Shown one piece after another: positions 35,570 through 43,996 of a stretch of DNA of 64,000 nt. The stretch is taken from the NCBI RefSeq assembly GCF_019308285.1, contig NZ_WWEM01000011.1, forward strand, positions 62,001 to 126,000, written 5' to 3'. The notes beneath the pieces were generated by a model, which saw only the letters and a program-made list of their open reading frames with translations, searched no databases and was not told where the DNA came from. The translations under genes were made by a program, and so were the position numbers. Source of the DNA: Flavobacterium quisquiliarum (GTDB taxonomy: Bacteria > Bacteroidota > Bacteroidia > Flavobacteriales > Flavobacteriaceae). Each line of letters opens with the position of its first letter. The stretch's first letter is position 1.

Positions 35570-36775
35570 TTAGTACGTCTCGTATTTGTCTCCAAAGTTA
35601 AACGTTAAAGAGAAACGAAGGGTGTTTTCCAAAGGATTTTTGATTTTCGAAGCAGAGAATAGATATGATACATCAATTTTCATGATATTGTATTTGAATC
35701 CTGCTCCTAAAGAGAAAAACTGTTTAGCACCTTTTTCTGGGCTTTCATGGTAGTATCCTAAACGCATCGCAAATGAATCTTGATACATATATTCTGCAGC
35801 AAGACTATAAGTAACCTCTTTCATCTCTTCTTTGAATCCTCCTGGAGCGTCTCCAAAAGATTTGAATATACCAGAAACCCATCCAATATTTCTATAGTCG
35901 TTATACGCAGCGTCTGTAGCCTGCTGTTGTGTAAGGTCTTCAGGGTCATCGAAGTCTCCGTCGCCATTTCCGTCAACAGCGGCTTGAATTCCTGGAGGTG
36001 TTGGAACTAAAAGTTTAGTAAGTTCAGCGCTTACAGCAAGTTTATTGTAATCGTCAAAAATAAAATCAAATCCTCCTCCTAATCTTAAATTGGCAGGTAA
36101 GAAGTTTGAACTTAAATCGTCTCTGTCGTAGCTGATTTTTGGTCCTAAGTTTTGAAGATTGATACCGGCTCTCCATCTTCCGTTGAAATCTTGATAAGCG
36201 ATTTCTTCTGATTGATAAAAAGCAGCTACATCAACAGCAAAGGAGCTAGCGGCTGAAGCGTCGACATCTTCTGAAGCTACTTTTAAATTTGAGTTTATAA
36301 AACGTGCTCCAACAGCCATAGAGAATTCTTCGCTTAGTTTTAATGAATAAGATCCATCTAAGGCAAATTCGTTTGGATTTACTGTTCTTACCGCTTCATT
36401 AGGGTCTCCCGTATATCTTAGTTCAATTCCTCCAAAACCAAAATAGCGAAAACTTCCCGCAAAAGCGCTTCGGTCGCTAAATTTGTTGTAATAGGTTACT
36501 TGACCTAAAGAAATGTCATTAGCAAGATCTGTTAAGTAAGGAGTGTAACTGATCGAAAGACCTTGTGCGTCTTCTGAAAAGGCATACTTCGCTGGATTCC
36601 ATTGTTGTGAGAATACGTCGGCAGAAGTAGCGACCCCTTGGTCGCCTAAACCCGCTGCTCTAGCATCTGCGGCAACTAATAGAAAAGGAACTCCAGTTAC
36701 TATTGGTCTTGATTCCTGAGCCTTTGAATTGAAAAAGGTAAAAAGGCAAATTAATAAAAGTGATAGTTTTTTCAT
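35570..36775 (-). CDS. porV: Type IX secretion outer-membrane protein PorV (LptO)
   Basis: This 401-residue beta-barrel of the FadL-like fold starts with a signal peptide (FNSKAQ) and the PorV pattern SRPIVTGVPFLLVAADARAAGLGDQG split over the first 60 residues. It ends with a barrel-type strand (TLRFSLTFNFGDKYETY). PorV shuttles secreted cargo from the SprA translocon to the PorU attachment complex. It lies 42 bp downstream of porU, as in other flavobacteria, with its own promoter at the porU end. Confidence 0.94.
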   Translation of the reverse strand: MKKLSLLLICLFTFFNSKAQESRPIVTGVPFLLVAADARAAGLGDQGVATSADVFSQQWNPAKYAFSEDAQGLSISYTPYLTDLANDISLGQVTYYNKFSDRSAFAGSFRYFGFGGIELRYTGDPNEAVRTVNPNEFALDGSYSLKLSEEFSMAVGARFINSNLKVASEDVDASAASSFAVDVAAFYQSEEIAYQDFNGRWRAGINLQNLGPKISYDRDDLSSNFLPANLRLGGGFDFIFDDYNKLAVSAELTKLLVPTPPGIQAAVDGNGDGDFDDPEDLTQQQATDAAYNDYRNIGWVSGIFKSFGDAPGGFKEEMKEVTYSLAAEYMYQDSFAMRLGYYHESPEKGAKQFFSLGAGFKYNIMKIDVSYLFSASKIKNPLENTLRFSLTFNFGDKYETY

Positions 36776-36802
36776 TTAAGGGACTTATGTTTTTTGGTGG
36801 TG

Positions 36803-36833
36803 CAAATATATATAATATTATAGGATGACAAGC
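36803..36833 (-). promoter_or_regulatory. porV promoter
   Basis: On the minus strand TTG (36831-36833), a 20-bp spacer and TATATTTG (36803-36810) make a near-ideal promoter. Its -33 part lies inside the last codons of porU. Confidence 0.7.
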
Positions 36834-39800
36834 TTTTCGTATTTTTCTGCTTTTTTATTTGTTAAATTCGACTTTACAGTTAGTTTGTAAATATACACTC
36901 CTTTTCCGATTCTGTCACCAAAATCGTCTTTACCGTCCCAAGTAATCTCTCTAGATAAAAATCCTTCTGTTGTTATAGTTTGATTTTTTGTCCAAACTAC
37001 TTTACCCGTTATGGTCATTACTTGCACTTGCACGTCCAGAGGTTCGTAAGGTCTGTTGTGTGAAAACCAAAACTGAGTATAAGTTGAAAAAGGATTTGGG
37101 TAGTTAAGAACATGTGATAATGTTAACGATTCGTCTCCTACAACAGTAAATTGAATCTCACTCGTTACGGGATTATTGTAAACATCCCAAGCAGTAAAAC
37201 TTATAGTATGCAGTCCTGGAGCTAAATTTCTAAATGGGAAGCGTAAGTTTCCATTTGTATAATCGTCTAATTTGGTCTGATAGTAATCATTTAAAATATA
37301 AGGATTGCTAACATCTCCATCTAAAATTGCAACAATATCATGCCCGATTCCGCTTGCTGTGTTGATTCCATTTTCGTCTTCTAAAAAAGCTAAAAAGAAA
37401 GGAGATTCGTTTGTGATGCCTCCAGACACAAAAGTTTCGTCGTTCATATATAACTTCACTTTTGGACTAATATTGTCCTGAGGTGCATTTTCGTTAATTC
37501 CTCCAATTTTAATGGTATTGTTGTAGCCTGTTTGGTTTTCTAAAGCGTCTGTTTTTTTAGAATAAAAGCTGATTTTTCCATTGTCAACAGGAATTCGGAT
37601 ATCTCGTGGAACTACAAAGCTGAATTCAAATTGACCGTTTGTAACAGAAGCGTTTCCTCTGAAAATAGTTTCGCCTAAAATTTTAAACTGCATAGGCGGG
37701 CTTAATCCGTCATTGTTTAAAGTTGTGGTGGTGAGCATTTTGTCAAAAATAGCAGTCGCTAATTCTCCATTATAATTGCTTAGTAAGGTATTGTTTTCGT
37801 CTGTGATTTCTCCCGATATTTTAATTTTAGATAATGATTTGAAATCGGGAATTGGTTGTGAAATTGCAATGTCGTTTACTTTTGTTAAGTTAATTCTGGG
37901 TTTTGGAATTGCCAACATCAAGGCAGGATCACCTAAATAGGTAACTATGTTGCTGCCTGAGCTGGAGTTTTCGTTTTTAGAAATTCTCAGAGATTCTGCT
38001 ATACTATTATATTGATTTGATCCGAATGAAAGAAGATTTTTGTTTAAAGTGCTGTTAAAGCTTTCTCCGTTTATTTTTCCAATTTGGCGAACCGTAGTCA
38101 GCATAGAAATCGCTCCCCCTTTAGGATTCCAATAGACATATTCTCCAGCAGTTGGTCTTGACGGATCATCAAATCTGGAAAATTCACAAGTTATGGTTAT
38201 AAAAAGAGGATACTTGTATTGATTGTTCAGATTTTGACCATCTGATTTTTCCCAAATTCTTTCGCTCGCAAGTCCATCTTCTCCTCCATGACCTAAATAG
38301 TTAAAAACTAATGCTCCTTTTTCAAAAGCATTAAAAAAGTCAGTTCTGGCTTTAGGGTATCTGGCTCCTCCGGCAGAAGCCTCTTGTGTATAGGCATCTA
38401 AGAATATTTTTTCGATATTAAAAAATGGTTTTTCAGTTGCAATTAAATCGGCTAATGCATTTTGGTTTGCCTGTAATGTTTGATCTCCAGCTGCGTCTGT
38501 ATCATCACTTATTAGGACAAAATTATTTCTCCAGTTTCCATACGATTTTGTGTCGTGATATTCTAAAACTTTATTAACCATTTCCTGTGCCTGAGCGTTG
38601 TCTGAAACCAACATACGTCCTGTCGCGATATCAATTCCGTCAAAAGGATAACCTACGATTCCTTCGTTTGTGTCCATGAGTCCATAAAAATCATCAGTAG
38701 CAAATCCGCCTTCGCCTATAGTGTAACTTATTAGAGACTGATAAATAGGAACAATGTTGTTGTTGTTTGAAATTCGATCTTTATAGTCATACGAAGCATC
38801 TCCAAATAAGTTTAGGTATTTTATTCTTTTTTCAGGAGAAGAAGCATTTTCGTAAATGTACTTTACAAAATTCCGAATTCCAGCAATGTCTTGTTTTCCC
38901 GATGAGAATTCCTGATAGATATTTTCGAGAGAAACCACTTTTACATTTAAATTGGAATTGATTCGGTGGAAGTTCGCCAGTCTTTCAGCTTGAGAAACTA
39001 AAGATTTGATTGTGACAATTAGGTAATCTATGTCTTGGAAAGTGTTTTGGCTGTTTCTGAAAATAGTTCCTTTTAAGTTCTGATTTGCAATTTTGGACTG
39101 ATTTTCTTTTAAAGGAGTATAATAGTCAGAAGCGTCTATCGCGACATATTTTCTAACTTCGCCTAAATTGGCTTTGAAGCTAAAGTTGGCCTGATTTGAA
39201 TTTTGAATTGTTAAGACATTATATAAATCGGTAACATCCCAAACTTGAGAAATTGCTGTGGCATTTCCAAAGGTGTAATTAACGACGCCTGCTGTGGAAC
39301 CTGCATCATTATATTGAAAAGGAAATTGTTTTCCTGTTCCCAAAAGTTTTCGTTTTGCGGTTAGATTGATGTAGTCTAAATAGCCTTTAGATCCTGGAAC
39401 TCCATTGTTATTATAGGTAAGTTTTATTTTAATATTATCAGTTCCTGTAAATGTTGTGTTTGGAGGTAAGCTTTTGTTAATGTATTTGTCTTCTGAACTT
39501 GCTTGTAAGGAAGAGTAGTTCATAGTTCCAATATTTTGTCCGTTGGCAGAGACTGTAAAAGAAGTAGCTGTAAAAGCTGCAGATGCTGCGGTTACTTCTA
39601 TTTTTACTGGCGTGGAAGTATCGAGATTGGGAAAATTAAAAGAGAATTCCTGTTCTTGATTAATGTCGAATGATTCTCCAAGCCATTGACGGCCTAAGTG
39701 AATAATATTCGTTTGGTCTATTTCATGAAATTGATAGTCATCAAACGTGTTTAGTTCTAATGTTGTGTTAGCAGTAGGCTGATTAAGGTTTTGAATTCTT

Positions 39801-40654
39801 TTTCCGTCTCCGCCAGAAGCTGTAACGTAATAATAAGATTTTGAGTCGTATAAATTCAAATTAGTCTGGCTTTCAGAATTCCAGTTTTCAACTCCTTCTG
39901 CATAAAAAAGAATATAATCTTCATTATTAAAGACACCGTCATTTTCGCCGATTACTTGAATTGCATTTTCGGTTAAATCGTCAGGATAATAAATGCTGTT
40001 GGCTAAAGGAAGCATTCTGCCGCCATTTCCATAAATTTTAATTCTTCTCGGATCAACTTTTGATGGATCGAGTCCTAAACTTTGTAAAAAAGATCTTGTG
40101 ACTTTGTAAACCCCAGATTTTTGAACATAAAAACGATACCAGTCTCCAGATGCTAACACAGAATTTGAAATTGTTGCGGTTTTTTGAAAAACAGAACTAT
40201 TAGAACTTCTTGCTGTAGAGCTGTTAATGGAATAAGAGAAAGACTTGATGCGTTTAAAACCGTTTCCATCTTTTATTATCGGATTTAAGGATAAAAAAGT
40301 ACGCTTTAAGTCTCTTGCATTCGTAATTATTAAGGTCTCATTTGGTTTTGCAGGGATGTTTTCAGGAGCCAAATCACCTAAATCAGTTCTAGATATAGAC
40401 TCATAAATGACGTTTCTAATTTGTATTGAACTGCCGTTTGATAGGTTAGGAAGGCTTAGGTTTTCTAATAATGTTATGCTTTTTTTGGTCATATCAAAGC
40501 GAAAACCGCTTCCTGAGAAGTACGGAATTGTAATTCTATTTTCACCATAATTTGCTTCTTTTTTATCTTGCCAATTAATCGTTATTTCCCCATTTGACTG
40601 AGGAAATGCAAGAATTGGGATTAAAAAAAAGCAGATGAAAAATAGCTGTTTCAT
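36818..40654 (-). CDS. porU: Type IX secretion sortase PorU (C25 cysteine peptidase)
   Basis: This 1278-residue surface protease removes the C-terminal signal of type IX cargo and attaches some of it to lipopolysaccharide. A signal peptide (LAFPQ) precedes an N-terminal region with a gingipain propeptide-like fold. The C25 domain follows, with the catalytic His789 in NYLGHGGEDG and Cys823 in TITCEFSRFDD, 34 residues apart as in gingipain-type enzymes. The C-terminus has an FlgD-like domain and a type IX-type tail (GVYIYKLTV near the end). Order porU-porV, divergent from gldJ, matches F. johnsoniae. Confidence 0.95.
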   Translation of the reverse strand: MKQLFFICFFLIPILAFPQSNGEITINWQDKKEANYGENRITIPYFSGSGFRFDMTKKSITLLENLSLPNLSNGSSIQIRNVIYESISRTDLGDLAPENIPAKPNETLIITNARDLKRTFLSLNPIIKDGNGFKRIKSFSYSINSSTARSSNSSVFQKTATISNSVLASGDWYRFYVQKSGVYKVTRSFLQSLGLDPSKVDPRRIKIYGNGGRMLPLANSIYYPDDLTENAIQVIGENDGVFNNEDYILFYAEGVENWNSESQTNLNLYDSKSYYYVTASGGDGKRIQNLNQPTANTTLELNTFDDYQFHEIDQTNIIHLGRQWLGESFDINQEQEFSFNFPNLDTSTPVKIEVTAASAAFTATSFTVSANGQNIGTMNYSSLQASSEDKYINKSLPPNTTFTGTDNIKIKLTYNNNGVPGSKGYLDYINLTAKRKLLGTGKQFPFQYNDAGSTAGVVNYTFGNATAISQVWDVTDLYNVLTIQNSNQANFSFKANLGEVRKYVAIDASDYYTPLKENQSKIANQNLKGTIFRNSQNTFQDIDYLIVTIKSLVSQAERLANFHRINSNLNVKVVSLENIYQEFSSGKQDIAGIRNFVKYIYENASSPEKRIKYLNLFGDASYDYKDRISNNNNIVPIYQSLISYTIGEGGFATDDFYGLMDTNEGIVGYPFDGIDIATGRMLVSDNAQAQEMVNKVLEYHDTKSYGNWRNNFVLISDDTDAAGDQTLQANQNALADLIATEKPFFNIEKIFLDAYTQEASAGGARYPKARTDFFNAFEKGALVFNYLGHGGEDGLASERIWEKSDGQNLNNQYKYPLFITITCEFSRFDDPSRPTAGEYVYWNPKGGAISMLTTVRQIGKINGESFNSTLNKNLLSFGSNQYNSIAESLRISKNENSSSGSNIVTYLGDPALMLAIPKPRINLTKVNDIAISQPIPDFKSLSKIKISGEITDENNTLLSNYNGELATAIFDKMLTTTTLNNDGLSPPMQFKILGETIFRGNASVTNGQFEFSFVVPRDIRIPVDNGKISFYSKKTDALENQTGYNNTIKIGGINENAPQDNISPKVKLYMNDETFVSGGITNESPFFLAFLEDENGINTASGIGHDIVAILDGDVSNPYILNDYYQTKLDDYTNGNLRFPFRNLAPGLHTISFTAWDVYNNPVTSEIQFTVVGDESLTLSHVLNYPNPFSTYTQFWFSHNRPYEPLDVQVQVMTITGKVVWTKNQTITTEGFLSREITWDGKDDFGDRIGKGVYIYKLTVKSNLTNKKAEKYEKLVIL

Positions 40655-40737
40655 TGGTTTAAAAAGTGAAAATTAATTAAAAAATAATTAGTAAGTAAAA
40701 ATATAGTATTTCATGTTACAGTAAATAATAAAAAGTA

Positions 40738-40745
40738 TATTTTTG
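40738..40745 (+). promoter_or_regulatory. Putative -7 element of gldJ
   Basis: TATTTTTG matches TAnnTTTG about 120 bp upstream of the gldJ start, in the 209-bp region shared with divergent porU. No clear TTG at -33. Confidence 0.5.
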
Positions 40746-40863
40746 CGTTCGTAACTAAAGGTTATTTTCTGGTAAAAAAAACAGCTAAATAAAATTATTA
40801 GAACAGATGTTGCCAATTAAATGTTAATTATTATATTGCAGCACCTAAATTTATCACCTAAGA

Positions 40864-42555
40864 ATGAGTATGAAAGTAAACAAAATTGTAGTCTTGCAGT
40901 TAATGATGTCAATGGTATTGATGTTGGGCACGGCTAGTTGTAGCAAAAAATCGAGTTCCACTCACGCTTCTAGAGCAACTGGCTGGGATGTAGATAGTCA
41001 GAATGGAACTGCTGCTAGAAATGCAGGTAAAAAACAACAGGCTGGTCCTGGTTTGGTTTTTGTTGAAGGAGGTACGTTTACTATGGGTAAGGTACAGGAT
41101 GATGTTATGCACGATTGGAATAACACGCCAACTCAACAACACGTTCAGTCATTTTATATGGATGAAACCGAAGTTACAAACGGTATGTACTTAGAATACC
41201 TAGAGTGGTTAAAGAAAGTTTTCCCGCCGACAGAAGAAAATTACAAAAATATTTATGAAGGAGCATCACCAGATACTCTTGTTTGGAGAAATCGTTTAGG
41301 TTATAACGAAACGATGACTAATAACTATTTAAGACATCCATCTTATGCTAACTACCCAGTAGTTGGTGTGAACTGGATTCAAGCTGTTGAATTTAGTAAA
41401 TGGAGAACTGATCGTGTAAATGAGGCAGTTTTAGAGAAAAATGGATATCTTCAAAAAGGTGCTAAGACAAATGATGTGAATGCTGAAAATGCGTTTAATA
41501 CTGAAGGATATTTAATGTCTCCAAGTACATCACGTGGTGGAAGCGAAGAAATTGTATTAAAGAAAAACCCAACTGGTAGAAGACCAAAAGCTGGAAAAGA
41601 TGGTGTAGTTCCTGAAGAGAAAAATGTGTACGCACAACGTTCTTCTGGAATTATCTTACCAGAGTACAGACTTCCTACTGAAGCAGAATGGGAATATGCA
41701 GCTGCCGCTGATGTTGGACAAAGAGAGTATAACATCTACAAAGGACAAAAGAAATATCCTTGGTCTGGAGATTATACACGTTCTAATAAACGTAAAAATA
41801 AGGGTGATCAATTGGCTAACTTCAAACAAGGAAACGGTGATTACGGTGGAATTGCAGGTTGGTCAGATGACGGAGCAGATATTACAAATGCTGTAAAAAG
41901 TTATGCTCCAAACGATTTCGGATTATATGACATGGCCGGAAACGTTGCAGAATGGGTAGCTGACGTTTACAGACCAATTATTGATAATGAAGCAAATGAT
42001 TTCAACTACTACAGAGGAAACCAATACGCTAAAAACAAAATTGGTAAAGATGGTAAGGTTGAAATTGTTACAACTGCTACTATTAAATATGATACTTTAA
42101 GTAACGGTAAAGTTATTGCAAGAAACCTTCCTGGAGAAATCGCGCAGGTGCCGGTTGATGAGCAAGAAACTTATTTGAGACAAAACTTCAGCACAAGTGA
42201 TAATATCAACTACAGAGATGGTGATAAACAATCTTCAAGATATTTTGACTTTGGTGATTCTGAATCAGGTTCAAAAGCAGATCAAGCTATGTACAATTCT
42301 CCTAAACATAATGTAACTACAGATAGTTTAGGTAAAATGATAAGAAAATATGATAATTCTAGTAAACGTACTACTTTAATCGATGATAAAGTAAGAGTTT
42401 ACAAAGGAGGATCTTGGAGAGATAGAGCTTATTGGTTAGATCCAGCTCAAAGAAGATACTTCCCTCAAGATATGGCAACTGACTATATTGGTTTCAGATG
42501 TGCAATGTCTAGAGTAGGTGCAAAATCTGAAAGAAGAAAATCTCCTAGAAACTAA
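40864..42555 (+). CDS. gldJ: Gliding motility lipoprotein GldJ
   Basis: The 563-residue lipoprotein (lipobox ending at Cys26; a start two codons later at 40870 is equally possible) carries a formylglycine-generating-enzyme/sulfatase-modifying fold. Its parts include GLVFVEGGTFTMG near residue 60, DETEVTNGMYLEYLEW, LPTEAEWEYAA and the terminal VYKGGSWRDRAYWLDP...YIGFRCA. It lacks obvious enzymatic use here. GldJ is a structural component of the type IX/gliding machinery that forms rings and helical bands at the outer membrane. The gene is divergent from porU, and murF follows. Confidence 0.95.
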   Translation: MSMKVNKIVVLQLMMSMVLMLGTASCSKKSSSTHASRATGWDVDSQNGTAARNAGKKQQAGPGLVFVEGGTFTMGKVQDDVMHDWNNTPTQQHVQSFYMDETEVTNGMYLEYLEWLKKVFPPTEENYKNIYEGASPDTLVWRNRLGYNETMTNNYLRHPSYANYPVVGVNWIQAVEFSKWRTDRVNEAVLEKNGYLQKGAKTNDVNAENAFNTEGYLMSPSTSRGGSEEIVLKKNPTGRRPKAGKDGVVPEEKNVYAQRSSGIILPEYRLPTEAEWEYAAAADVGQREYNIYKGQKKYPWSGDYTRSNKRKNKGDQLANFKQGNGDYGGIAGWSDDGADITNAVKSYAPNDFGLYDMAGNVAEWVADVYRPIIDNEANDFNYYRGNQYAKNKIGKDGKVEIVTTATIKYDTLSNGKVIARNLPGEIAQVPVDEQETYLRQNFSTSDNINYRDGDKQSSRYFDFGDSESGSKADQAMYNSPKHNVTTDSLGKMIRKYDNSSKRTTLIDDKVRVYKGGSWRDRAYWLDPAQRRYFPQDMATDYIGFRCAMSRVGAKSERRKSPRN

Positions 42556-42576
42556 GAATTAGAATTTCTAGCATAA

Positions 42577-42628
42577 AAATTCCAAATTCCAAAAGCTGAA
42601 TATTCAGTCTGGAATTTGGAATTTTTTT
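42577..42628 (+). terminator. Terminator of gldJ
   Basis: AAATTCCAAATTCC / GGAATTTGGAATTT arms with an ~18-base loop and a T-run lie 22 bp after the gldJ stop. Confidence 0.8.
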
Positions 42629-42670
42629 ATTGTTTTTTTCTATTTTTATGGTCTATTTAAAATTTTATAA

Positions 42671-43957
42671 ATGAATATTCAGGACATTCATAATTTGTTT
42701 TTACAATGCAGTTCGCTTTCTATTGACACCAGAAAGATTGAAAAGAATTCAATGTTTTTTGCAATCAAAGGAGAGAATTTTGATGCCAATACATTTGCTA
42801 AGGAGGCACTAGATTTGGGTGCTTTATATGTTGTTATTGACAACGAATCATACTTTATTGATGATAGGACTATTTTGGTTGAAAATAGTTTGCAGACACT
42901 TCAGGAATTAGCAAAATTTCATCGTTCTTATTTGGCACTTCCAATTGTTGCTCTAACAGGCAGCAATGGAAAAACAACAACTAAAGAATTAATAAATGTT
43001 GTATTATCAAAAAAGTTTAAAACAAAAGCTACTGTTGGAAATTTAAACAATCATATTGGTGTGCCTCTTACTTTGCTTTCGTTTACAAAAGAAACAGAGA
43101 TTGGGATTGTAGAAATGGGAGCTAATCATCAGAAAGAAATTGAATTCCTTTGTCAGATAGCACAGCCGGATTTTGGTTATATTACAAACTTTGGAAAAGC
43201 GCATTTGGAGGGTTTTGGAGGGGTTGAAGGTGTGATTGCCGGAAAAAGTGAAATGTATCAATATCTGCATGCAAATCAAAAGACTGTTTTTGTAAATCTT
43301 GAAGACCCTATTCAAATAGAAAAATCAAAAGGAATTAAATCTTTTACTTTTGGTGTAGAAAAGGAAAGTGCCGATTTGAATATTCAGGAAATTACAGCAA
43401 ATCCGTTTGTGGCTGTTAGCTATAATGATTTCAAAATCGAATCGCATTTAATTGGACTTTATAATGCTAATAATATAAATGCGGCAACCGCTATTGGAAA
43501 ATATTTTGAAGTAACAGAAAGCGATATAAAGAGCGCTGTCGAAAATTATATTCCAGCTAATAATAGGTCTCAAATGATGCAAAAAGGTTCAAATGAGATT
43601 ATTCTAGATGCTTATAATGCAAATCCTAGCAGTATGGCAGTAGCGATTACAAACTTTCTTCAATTGGATAAGAATAATAAGATTATGATTCTTGGAGATA
43701 TGTTTGAGTTAGGAAATGAGAGTCTGTATGAGCATAAGGTTATTGTAGATTCTCTGGCGGCTCAAGATCAGGCATTGTGTTTTTTAATTGGGAAATCATT
43801 TTATTCGAACCAGATTTTGAGTGATAATATAAAGTTTTTTGAAACTTTTGATGCATTTGCTGACTTCCTGAAAAGTTTCAAATTTGATTCTAATACTATT
43901 TTGATAAAAGGTTCGAGAGGAATGGCCCTTGAACGAACTTTAGAATATATTGTATAA
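42671..43957 (+). CDS. murF: UDP-N-acetylmuramoyl-tripeptide--D-alanyl-D-alanine ligase MurF
   Basis: This 428-residue cytoplasmic ligase adds D-Ala-D-Ala to UDP-MurNAc-tripeptide, the last soluble step of peptidoglycan precursor synthesis. It shows the substrate-binding N-terminal domain (SIDTRKIEKNSMFFAIKG), the ATP-binding loop TGSNGKTTTKE (near residue 97), NLNNHIGVPLT and the C-terminal LDAYNANPSSM, DMFELG and KGSRGMALE signatures. It follows gldJ after a terminator, so it has its own promoter, perhaps the TATTTTTA at 42641-42648. A palindromic terminator lies directly after it. Confidence 0.95.
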   Translation: MNIQDIHNLFLQCSSLSIDTRKIEKNSMFFAIKGENFDANTFAKEALDLGALYVVIDNESYFIDDRTILVENSLQTLQELAKFHRSYLALPIVALTGSNGKTTTKELINVVLSKKFKTKATVGNLNNHIGVPLTLLSFTKETEIGIVEMGANHQKEIEFLCQIAQPDFGYITNFGKAHLEGFGGVEGVIAGKSEMYQYLHANQKTVFVNLEDPIQIEKSKGIKSFTFGVEKESADLNIQEITANPFVAVSYNDFKIESHLIGLYNANNINAATAIGKYFEVTESDIKSAVENYIPANNRSQMMQKGSNEIILDAYNANPSSMAVAITNFLQLDKNNKIMILGDMFELGNESLYEHKVIVDSLAAQDQALCFLIGKSFYSNQILSDNIKFFETFDAFADFLKSFKFDSNTILIKGSRGMALERTLEYIV

Positions 43958-43996
43958 AAAGAAAGCCATTCAAATTTGAATGGCTTTCTTTTTTTA
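43955..43996. terminator. Bidirectional palindromic terminator
   Basis: A perfect palindrome without a loop (half-site AAAGAAAGCCATTCAAA) between convergent murF and the locus regulator gene has A/T runs at both ends. It overlaps the last bases of both genes. Confidence 0.88.

Noticed and set aside
40864..42555. GldJ as an active formylglycine-generating enzyme
   Set aside because: The fold is present, but the gene order and lipoprotein signal match GldJ, a motility structural protein, and no sulfatase gene is adjacent.
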